Below are positions 5,532 to 10,572 of a stretch of 10,572 bases of DNA, one piece after another. The DNA is from Sulfurovum sp. Lineage in GTDB: Bacteria; Campylobacterota; Campylobacteria; Campylobacterales; Sulfurovaceae. A model generated the notes under the pieces. That model did not search any database. It was given only the letters and a program-made list of their open reading frames with translations, and had not been told where the DNA came from. The stretch covers positions 1-10,572 of the forward strand of contig JALSTF010000167.1 of the NCBI GenBank assembly GCA_026983895.1. Direction: 5' to 3'. Made by a program: the position numbers and the translations under genes. Numbering within the stretch: the first letter of the stretch is position 1; each line of letters starts with the position of its first letter.

Positions 5532-6587
5532 ATGTTAGCCTACATCCATATCCCCTACTGTGATTCAAAATGTCACTATTGCAGCTTTAACTCTTATGTG
5601 GACAAATTCGATACACGCAGTGCCTATATGCAGGCACTCTACACCCAACTCTCCTTCGAGCTGCAGCGATTCGATGTGCATAAGGGTGAGATCGAGACAC
5701 TCTTTATTGGAGGGGGAACCCCTTCGACCGTAGCACCGGATCTTTATATTCCCATTTTCACACTTCTCCTGCCCTACCTGAAAGAGGGTGCAGAGATCAC
5801 CACCGAAGCCAACCCAAACTCCGCTACACGCGCATGGCTCCAGGGTATGAAGGATCTTGGCGTCAACCGTGTCAGTTTCGGGGTACAGAGTTTCGATGCA
5901 GACAAACTCAAAGCACTCAATCGCGCACATACTCCCAAAGAGGCCCAGAGAGCGATCCTCACGGCAGCAAACCTCGGCTTCGAACACCTTTCTCTCGACC
6001 TGATCTATAATTACAGAGGTGATACCCGAACACTGCTTCAAGAAGATATCCGACATGCCTTTGCACTCCCTGTCGACCACATTTCTGCCTACGAACTCAC
6101 CATAGAGGACGGAACAAGATTTTCTGCGACACCGGAAGTCCGGCAGGAGAATGAAGCACTCGCCTTCTTCGTTGCAGACGAGATAAAAAAAAGAGGTTTC
6201 ACACACTATGAGATTTCAAATTTCGGGCATTACCAAAGTATTCACAACAAGGGTTACTGGGCACTGAATGACTATATTGGGGCCGGGGCCGGGGCCGTCG
6301 GTTTCCTCAAAGATACCCGCTTCTACCCACAAACAGATATTGAACGATATATCTCTGATCCGCTAAAGACCAGGGAAGAAAAACTCACCACAGAAAACCT
6401 TCTGACGGAAAGGATCTTTCTTGGACTGCGCAGTGATACAGGCATCAGAAAAAGTCTTCTGAACACATCGATGAAAGGAAAAGCGGAGATACTCGTAAAA
6501 GAAGGGAAACTGGCACAGGATGCCACACATTACCGCAATACCGACTTTTTCATTGCAGATGCCCTTGCACTCTACCTTTTAGAATAA
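5532..6587 (+). CDS. hemW: HemW-type radical SAM heme chaperone (HemN-like)
   Basis: 351 residues. Radical SAM core with C10, C14 and C17 in the CX3CX2C pattern (IPYCDSKCHYCSF) that binds a [4Fe-4S] cluster and S-adenosylmethionine. True coproporphyrinogen oxidase HemN has a further Cys two residues on; here it is Phe19, which points to HemW. FIGGGTPS (58-65), RVSFGVQSFD (113-122), LNRAHTP (129-135), YEISNFG (226-232) and the HemW heme-binding HNxxYW motif (HNKGYW, 238-243) follow. HemW inserts heme into respiratory enzymes. It is often annotated as oxygen-independent coproporphyrinogen III oxidase, which is probably wrong for this protein. Start ATG 5532 has AAGAG a few bases upstream. It is divergent from nudH and followed after 36 nt by tatB. 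Confidence 0.93.
   Translation: MLAYIHIPYCDSKCHYCSFNSYVDKFDTRSAYMQALYTQLSFELQRFDVHKGEIETLFIGGGTPSTVAPDLYIPIFTLLLPYLKEGAEITTEANPNSATRAWLQGMKDLGVNRVSFGVQSFDADKLKALNRAHTPKEAQRAILTAANLGFEHLSLDLIYNYRGDTRTLLQEDIRHAFALPVDHISAYELTIEDGTRFSATPEVRQENEALAFFVADEIKKRGFTHYEISNFGHYQSIHNKGYWALNDYIGAGAGAVGFLKDTRFYPQTDIERYISDPLKTREEKLTTENLLTERIFLGLRSDTGIRKSLLNTSMKGKAEILVKEGKLAQDATHYRNTDFFIADALALYLLE
6279..6296 (+). repeat. Three tandem GGGGCC hexamers inside hemW
   Basis: GGGGCC is repeated three times exactly, encoding the Gly-Ala run of IGAGAGAVGF just after the HNKGYW motif. Because the unit is 6 bp, slippage would add or remove Gly-Ala pairs without breaking the frame. The G-runs could also form a structured nucleic acid. 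Gly-Ala at this place is typical of the family, so the repeat may be chance codon choice. Confidence 0.6.
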
Positions 6588-6592
6588 TTCGC

Positions 6593-6598
6593 TAAAAT
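6593..6598 (+). promoter_or_regulatory. Candidate -10 box for tatB-tatC-queA
   Basis: GCTAAAATAC just after the hemW stop contains TAAAAT, one mismatch from TATAAT. Transcription would start near 6605, giving a leader of about 19 nt before the tatB ATG at 6624. No -35 is visible. The position supports the downstream ATG as the tatB start, since the upstream in-frame ATG at 6606 would then be nearly leaderless. Confidence 0.4.
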
Positions 6599-6623
6599 AC
6601 ACGAAATGATTCAAAGGCAGTCG

Positions 6624-7115
6624 ATGTTTGGCATAGGTTTTACTGAAATACTTCTCATAGCGATTATTGCGATCCTTTTCCTTGGACCGGACAAACTTCC
6701 TGAAGCCATGGTTCAGATCGCCAAATTCATCAAGAGTGTCAAAAAGACCGTAGGCGAAGCAAAAAATTCACTGGATGAAGAACTTCGCATCGCAGACCTC
6801 AAGGAAGAAGCACTCAATTACAAGCAGCAGCTCGATTCTGCGACAGACGAACTCAAAAGTTTCAAAAATATCGGTCTGGAAGATGATCTCAAGGAACTCA
6901 TTTACGATACCGATACCCAAGAGATACATCGTCCGACAAAGGGTTCTCCTTATGCGGATATGCCGCCGGCTTCTTCTGTAGAGACCCCCAGCGATACGGT
7001 GACTTTCAAGAAAAAATCGAAAAAGAAAAAGAAAAACCCTGACGAGAACAGTGCAAAAACAGAGAAAAAAACTGCAAAGAAAAGCAAAAATGACACAGAG
7101 GGAGACAACGCCTGA
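6624..7115 (+). CDS. tatB: Sec-independent translocase protein TatB with lysine-rich tail
   Basis: 163 residues. A single N-terminal transmembrane helix (about 5-20, FTEILLIAIIAILFLG) carries the conserved Glu8; the GPDKLPEA hinge (21-28) and an amphipathic helix (about 29-50) follow, as in TatB. Residues 51-95 are acidic and helical. The tail from 129 is strongly basic: KKKSKKKKK (129-137), then more Lys/Lys-Lys pairs to 155. TatB and TatC form the receptor for twin-arginine signal peptides at the inner membrane. The LGPDKLP hinge and length favour TatB over TatA; no tatA lies nearby, so TatA must be encoded elsewhere. Start ATG 6624 has AAAGG six bases upstream; the in-frame ATG at 6606 lacks one and would add six residues before the canonical MFGIGF. 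The stop shares one base with the tatC start (TGATG). Confidence 0.93.
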   Translation: MFGIGFTEILLIAIIAILFLGPDKLPEAMVQIAKFIKSVKKTVGEAKNSLDEELRIADLKEEALNYKQQLDSATDELKSFKNIGLEDDLKELIYDTDTQEIHRPTKGSPYADMPPASSVETPSDTVTFKKKSKKKKKNPDENSAKTEKKTAKKSKNDTEGDNA

Positions 7116-8164
7116 TGTTTGATGATCTCCGTCCCCACCTCGCAGAACTGAGAAAAAGACTCGGCCTTTCAGTCCTTTCCGTTTTTATCGCTTTTATCAT
7201 CGCATTCACTTTCCACAATGCCATCCTCTCATGGATCACACAGCCGCTTAACAATGCGCTGGTACAGGTAGGACGTATCATCGAATCACAGGACAAGGCT
7301 ACCTGGAAGATGAAGACAGACGAGAGCAATGTCACCCAAACACCGGCCATGCAGGCTGCAGAAAAGTTACAGCACAATCTGTATGCTGCGGCAAAAACAG
7401 CCGATCCAAAGCTGGCCCCCCTGCTGAAAAATGCTGCCGATGCAGCAAAATCCCTGGATGAGATCATCAAAAAACGCGACAGTGCCTCCGCACGTCCCAA
7501 CCATCATAATTTTGAAGGAAAGATCACGACCCACCAGGTCGGCGGTGCTTTCTTCGTTGCCCTGAAGGTCTCCTTCTTTGCCGGGCTTCTCGGGGCTATG
7601 CCCTTCATCCTCTACCAGCTCTGGCTTTTTGTCGCACCCGGGCTTTACAGCAATGAAAAGAAGATGGTGATCCCTTTCGTGGTCGGCGGGTCGGTTATGT
7701 TCTTTATCGGTGTCATATTCGCCTACTATGTTGTTACACCTTTCGGCTTCCAGTTCCTTATTACCTTCGGTTCCTTTCTTTATACCCCGTTCATTAATAT
7801 CGAGGACTATGTCGGGTTCTTCACCAAGATCATGCTCGGCTTCGGTATAGCCTTCGAACTCCCTGTCTTTGCCTATTTCCTCGCCCTACTCGGACTGGTG
7901 ACCGACCGTACACTGATTGACTTTTTCAAATATGCCATTGTCATCATTTTCCTTCTTGCAGCACTGCTTACACCGCCGGATATCCTGACACAGCTGCTCA
8001 TGGCTGCACCACTGGTCCTGCTCTACGGTATTTCCATCATTATCGTCCGAATGGTCAACCCGGAGAAAAGTGACGAGGAGGAAGAGGAAGAGGAAGAGAA
8101 CGACAATAACAAAGAAGAGGAAGCCAAAAGGCAGGCACTTCTTGACGAGTTAGACAACCCCTAA
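7115..8164 (+). CDS. tatC: Twin-arginine translocase TatC with enlarged first periplasmic loop and acidic tail
   Basis: 349 residues, against about 250-258 in E. coli and H. pylori. The cytoplasmic N-terminus has HLAELRKRL (8-16) with the signal-peptide-binding Glu11. Six membrane segments lie near 18-36, 144-164, 185-206, 232-256, 268-287 and 291-311. PFILYQLWLFVAPGLYSNEKK (about 163-183) contains the conserved Glu181 in the first cytoplasmic loop, and FELP (247-250) carries the intramembrane Glu248. LLTPPDILTQ (284-293) is typical. Between helices 1 and 2 about 85 extra residues (roughly 52-137) form an Ala/Lys-rich, probably helical insert on the periplasmic side. The C-terminal 30 residues include eight consecutive Glu (321-328). 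Overlaps tatB by 1 nt; queA begins at the next base after the stop. Confidence 0.96.
   Translation: MFDDLRPHLAELRKRLGLSVLSVFIAFIIAFTFHNAILSWITQPLNNALVQVGRIIESQDKATWKMKTDESNVTQTPAMQAAEKLQHNLYAAAKTADPKLAPLLKNAADAAKSLDEIIKKRDSASARPNHHNFEGKITTHQVGGAFFVALKVSFFAGLLGAMPFILYQLWLFVAPGLYSNEKKMVIPFVVGGSVMFFIGVIFAYYVVTPFGFQFLITFGSFLYTPFINIEDYVGFFTKIMLGFGIAFELPVFAYFLALLGLVTDRTLIDFFKYAIVIIFLLAALLTPPDILTQLLMAAPLVLLYGISIIIVRMVNPEKSDEEEEEEEENDNNKEEEAKRQALLDELDNP
8075..8098 (+). repeat. GAG/GAA purine repeat encoding Glu8 in TatC
   Basis: Eight Glu codons, mostly alternating GAG and GAA, make a purine-only tract in the cytoplasmic tail of tatC. Slippage in 3- or 6-bp steps would change the number of Glu residues in frame. 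Confidence 0.65.
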
Positions 8165-9217
8165 ATGTCCAATACTTCATCCTCCCCGGAACTTCTGACA
8201 AAGAATTACGACTATGCACTCCCGGAGGGGTTCATTGCCGCAACGCCGGTGCACCCCCGTGACCAGGCAAAACTTCTTATCTATGATAGAAAGAACGATA
8301 CTGTAACACATACGACTTTTGCGCATCTTCTTGATTTTCTTCCTGAAAATTGCGATATCTTCCTCAATGACACGCGTGTCATCAAGGCACGTATCTTTGG
8401 CCATAAAGCCGCTGCAGACGGACAAGGCGGAGGAAAAGTGGAACTGCTTTTCAACAAACCGCTCGATGCACACCGTTACCTCGTCCTGATCAGGGGCAAG
8501 GTCAAAGCAGGGACGGAGCTGATTTTTGACAATGCTCTTTCCGCAAAAGTCATGACACTCAATAGTGACGGTTCACGTATCGTTACTTTCAGGCAGGGCA
8601 GCAGGGAGATCCGTTTTGAAGATCTCGTACAGATCCTCGATGAGATAGGCCATATCCCTCTGCCCCCCTACATGCAGAGAGAGGACAGAGAAGAAGATGA
8701 AACAGATTACCAGACCCTGTTCGCCCAAAATGCAGGAGCGGTCGCTGCCCCTACTGCATCACTGCATTTCACCCCTGAACTTTTTGAAGCACTGCAGCAA
8801 AGGCATCACACATACAAAGTGACCCTGCATGTCGGGGCGGGTACTTTCAAACCGGTAGAAGCTGAAGCGATCCTCGATCACCCCATGCATTCCGAGTACT
8901 TTCACATTCCCGATGAAGCCGCAAAAATCCTTGACGGCAGCAGAGAGATCCTCGCAATCGGTACGACCGTGACCAGAACCATTGAATACTATGTGCGTAC
9001 AGGGAAAAAAGAAGGAGAGTGCGACCTCTTTCTCAATCCGCTCAACCCTCCGCAAAGAGTCACCCATCTACTCACTAACTTCCACTTGCCCAAAAGTACA
9101 CTCATTATGCTTGTAAGTGCTTTCATAGGAAGAGAAAAAACGCTACAATTGTATAAAGAAGCCATAGATAACAATTATCGGTTCTTCTCTTACGGAGATG
9201 CTATGCTGATACTCTAA
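8165..9217 (+). CDS. queA: S-adenosylmethionine:tRNA ribosyltransferase-isomerase
   Basis: 350 residues. Transfers and isomerises the ribosyl group of S-adenosylmethionine to 7-aminomethyl-7-deazaguanine in tRNA, giving epoxyqueuosine in the queuosine pathway. Family signatures: YDYALPEGFIAATPVHPRD (15-33), LNDTRVIKAR (67-76), KVELLF (91-96), GHIPLPPYMQRED, a GAVAAPTASLHFT motif (usual GAVAAPTAGLHFT, here Ser for Gly), HVGAGTFKPV, MHSEYF and TNFHLPKSTLIMLVSAF near the C-terminus. The reading frame starts at the base after the tatC stop. Its first ten residues (MSNTSSSPEL) are not part of the conserved fold, and no strong Shine-Dalgarno is visible, so translation probably depends on coupling to tatC. 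Adjacency to tatC is as I recall in C. jejuni. Confidence 0.96.
   Translation: MSNTSSSPELLTKNYDYALPEGFIAATPVHPRDQAKLLIYDRKNDTVTHTTFAHLLDFLPENCDIFLNDTRVIKARIFGHKAAADGQGGGKVELLFNKPLDAHRYLVLIRGKVKAGTELIFDNALSAKVMTLNSDGSRIVTFRQGSREIRFEDLVQILDEIGHIPLPPYMQREDREEDETDYQTLFAQNAGAVAAPTASLHFTPELFEALQQRHHTYKVTLHVGAGTFKPVEAEAILDHPMHSEYFHIPDEAAKILDGSREILAIGTTVTRTIEYYVRTGKKEGECDLFLNPLNPPQRVTHLLTNFHLPKSTLIMLVSAFIGREKTLQLYKEAIDNNYRFFSYGDAMLIL
9144..9149 (+). promoter_or_regulatory. Possible internal -10 box at the queA 3' end
   Basis: GCTACAATT contains TACAAT, one mismatch from TATAAT, about 80 bp before the first C40 gene. It could give that gene expression independent of the tat-queA unit. It lies within coding sequence and has no -35, so it may be chance. 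Confidence 0.22.
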
Positions 9218-9228
9218 AAGGGGTGTAG

Positions 9229-9849
9229 ATGAGACCATTTCTATTTTTTATGCTGTCCGTTGGTACACTGTTTTTCAGCGGCTGTTCACCCAAACCATAC
9301 AGTTATCCCAACTACGACATTATCAAACCCAAAAAAGTATGCCAGCCCAACAGAGAGAATATTCAAAAACTTCTCAACCAATACCTGGGCAAACCTTATA
9401 TCTGGGCAGAAGAAGGCCCCAATGCATTTGACTGCTCCGGCCTGACATACAATATATACGGATCAATGGGCGTTACCCTGCCAAGGACCGCCTGCGAACA
9501 GGCAAAAGTAGGAAAGACCGTTGCCTTCAGGGACTTGACGTACGGCGATCTGATCTTTTTCGGTTCCACCAACAAAAGAAGCAAACGCATCAACCATGTC
9601 GGTATGTATCTTGGGGGAGGCTGGTTTGCCCAGGCAAGCAGCAAACACCGTAAAGTAGTGATCACCAGTTTTGACAAAGAGCCCCGCTATAAAAAGCGTA
9701 TCAAAATATGCAAACGCTATATGAGCAAAGACGAAAGGGCTTTCTATATGAACTGTAGTGCGCCATTGAAAAAAATGAAAGTGACAAGCAACCTGTATAC
9801 CACGCCATGGCAACCAGGCATGCATATTCCAAGGAAAGCGGTTCCCTAA
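9229..9849 (+). CDS. NlpC/P60 (C40) peptidase lipoprotein, first of a tandem pair
   Basis: 206 residues. A lipoprotein signal peptide ends in FFSGC with lipidated Cys19, so the protein is membrane-anchored and faces the periplasm. The C40 domain starts near 43: WAEEGPNAFDCSG (59-71) gives nucleophile Cys69, LPRTACEQAKVGK (84-96), YGDLIFFGS (105-113) and NHVGMYLG (122-129) with catalytic His123. The third polar residue, usually His in a FxHA context, is Gln135 (WFAQAS). Such enzymes generally cut the D-Glu/diaminopimelate link in peptidoglycan stem peptides. The conserved YKKRIKICKRY element follows the domain, then a Lys/Pro tail. AAGGGG six bases before ATG 9229 is a good Shine-Dalgarno; the gap to queA is 11 bp. 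The substrate is inferred from the family. Confidence 0.88.
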   Translation: MRPFLFFMLSVGTLFFSGCSPKPYSYPNYDIIKPKKVCQPNRENIQKLLNQYLGKPYIWAEEGPNAFDCSGLTYNIYGSMGVTLPRTACEQAKVGKTVAFRDLTYGDLIFFGSTNKRSKRINHVGMYLGGGWFAQASSKHRKVVITSFDKEPRYKKRIKICKRYMSKDERAFYMNCSAPLKKMKVTSNLYTTPWQPGMHIPRKAVP

Positions 9850-9859
9850 AAGCCGCTTT
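9835..9859 (+). terminator. Hairpin across the stop codon of the first C40 gene
   Basis: AAAGCGG (9835-9841) pairs with CCGCTTT (9853-9859) across an 11-nt loop that contains the stop codon. It is followed by TAAAACCTTTTATC, with only a short T-run. It could be a weak terminator separating the two C40 genes, in keeping with the -10 box just downstream. Low confidence. Confidence 0.3.
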
Positions 9860-9873
9860 TAAAACCTTTTATC

Positions 9874-9879
9874 TATAAT
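9874..9879 (+). promoter_or_regulatory. -10 box for the second C40 gene
   Basis: A perfect TATAAT lies in the 61-bp gap between the two lipoprotein genes. Transcription from about 9886 would give a 25-nt leader holding AAAAAGGG (9893-9900) as Shine-Dalgarno before ATG 9911. This suggests that the second paralogue has its own promoter. No -35 is visible. Confidence 0.5.
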
Positions 9880-9910
9880 AACCGTACCAACCAAAAAGGG
9901 TGATCTTCTC

Positions 9911-10572
9911 ATGAAACCTAGACTGTTTTTTTATATACTTTTCACCGTATTTTCCTTCATACTGTTGTCCGGATGCAAACCCTCTCCCCATCCCAAGCAT
10001 CCGCACTACGAGATCAAAAAACCAAAAGTAAAATACAACCCTTCCAAGAAAAACCTTGAGAAAATGGTCAAAAGGCTCAAAGGCAGCCCCTATGTCTGGG
10101 CGGAAGAGGGACCCAACCAGTTCGACTGTTCAGGATATACCTACTACATGTACGGCAGTATGGGGATCGATCTTCCAAGAACAGCAAGAGAACAGGCCAA
10201 GGTCGGCAAATACATCAAACCCTCAGAACTCAAATACGGCGATCTGATCTTCTTTGACACGACCAAAAGACGCAATGGAAAGATCACCCATGTAGGGATG
10301 TATCTGGGAGATGGCTGGTTTACCCATGCCAGTACCACCAAAAATGAAGTGGTCTATTCCAACCTGCGTACCTCTCCCTACTATAAGAAGCGTCTGCGTA
10401 TCTGCAGGCGTTATCTTCCTGAAAAGGAAAAAACAGCATTGGCCGGCATAACACCAAAGGCTTCCCCATGGAAAACCAAAGCCATAACACACTTGCATGC
10501 GAAAACGCAGGCCAGAGTGGCACAGAACCGTATAGAGAAGAGGCCCGTCATCGACAACCGTTCCAAAGAAGG
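9911..10572 (+). CDS. NlpC/P60 (C40) peptidase lipoprotein, second of a tandem pair (cut by right edge)
   Basis: The frame from ATG 9911 is open for 220 codons to the window end with no stop, so the C-terminus is missing. The signal peptide ends in ILLSGC with lipidated Cys22. The domain parallels its neighbour: WAEEGPNQFDCSG (63-75) with nucleophile Cys73, SMGIDLPRTAREQAKVGK (83-100), YGDLIFFDT (109-117), THVGMYLG (126-133) with His127, and WFTHAS with a third active-site His139, where the first copy has Gln. YYKKRLRICRRY follows, as in the first copy. After that is a long basic extension (about 185-220, rich in Lys, Arg, Thr, Ala) that is unlike the first copy and may bind peptidoglycan or simply be disordered. 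The two genes clearly arose by duplication; their protein divergence suggests it is not recent. Confidence 0.87.
   Translation, partial: MKPRLFFYILFTVFSFILLSGCKPSPHPKHPHYEIKKPKVKYNPSKKNLEKMVKRLKGSPYVWAEEGPNQFDCSGYTYYMYGSMGIDLPRTAREQAKVGKYIKPSELKYGDLIFFDTTKRRNGKITHVGMYLGDGWFTHASTTKNEVVYSNLRTSPYYKKRLRICRRYLPEKEKTALAGITPKASPWKTKAITHLHAKTQARVAQNRIEKRPVIDNRSKE

Noticed and set aside
5532..6587. HemN (coproporphyrinogen III dehydrogenase) as the product
   Set aside because: The fourth Cys of HemN (CX2CXC) is replaced by Phe19 and the HNxxYW motif of HemW is present.
7008..7034. Programmed frameshift at the A-rich tract in tatB
   Set aside because: The tract has several A-runs, but the zero frame gives a full-length TatB whose stop overlaps tatC correctly; no alternative frame extends into a sensible product.
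1..10572. A defence island, prophage, toxin-antitoxin pair, CRISPR array or RNA gene
   Set aside because: All long frames are accounted for by core or envelope genes, and I saw no regularly spaced repeats, tRNA cloverleaf, transposase or phage-like gene on either strand.

Overview
The window looks like a chromosomal core segment of a Campylobacterota (epsilonproteobacterial) bacterium, most likely Sulfurovum-like. Three things point there: a hobA homologue, a factor known only from this phylum; a short delta-prime clamp-loader subunit lacking the N-terminal ATPase part; and a gene order (queA-tatC-tatB-hemW / nudH-lysC-hobA-holB-folP-ligA) that, from memory, matches the Campylobacter jejuni Cj0577-Cj0586 neighbourhood and partly Helicobacter pylori HP1226-HP1232. 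Composition is moderate (mid-40s % GC by eye) and even across the window.

Layout. Everything from 1 to about 5378 reads on the minus strand and everything from 5532 to the right edge reads on the plus strand, diverging from a 153-bp promoter region. Minus strand, in transcription order: nudH/rppH, lysC, hobA and holB (the last three overlap by 1-4 nt), then a new promoter, a DUF805 membrane protein, folP, a SanA/DUF218 envelope protein, and the first 20 codons of ligA at the left edge. Plus strand: hemW, tatB-tatC-queA (stop/start overlap or direct abutment), and two NlpC/P60 (C40) peptidase lipoproteins in tandem, the second cut by the right edge.

How the genes relate. hobA and holB are replication genes (DnaA-dependent initiation, clamp loading), and ligA joins Okazaki fragments. 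lysC, folP and queA are biosynthetic (aspartate family/diaminopimelate, folate, queuosine). tatB/tatC form the twin-arginine export receptor. SanA, DUF805 and the two C40 lipoproteins are envelope genes; relative to the conserved order I recall, these look like lineage-specific additions.

I see no defence system, prophage, CRISPR array or complete insertion sequence. The signals that stand out are: (i) a perfect 23-bp inverted repeat (92-152) that supplies the last seven codons and stop of sanA, with a degenerate arm-like copy (5404-5426) in the nudH leader; (ii) a TatC with about 85 extra residues in its first periplasmic loop; (iii) opposite-charge tails on TatB (poly-Lys) and TatC (poly-Glu); and (iv) the tandem C40 lipoproteins that differ at a predicted active-site position.
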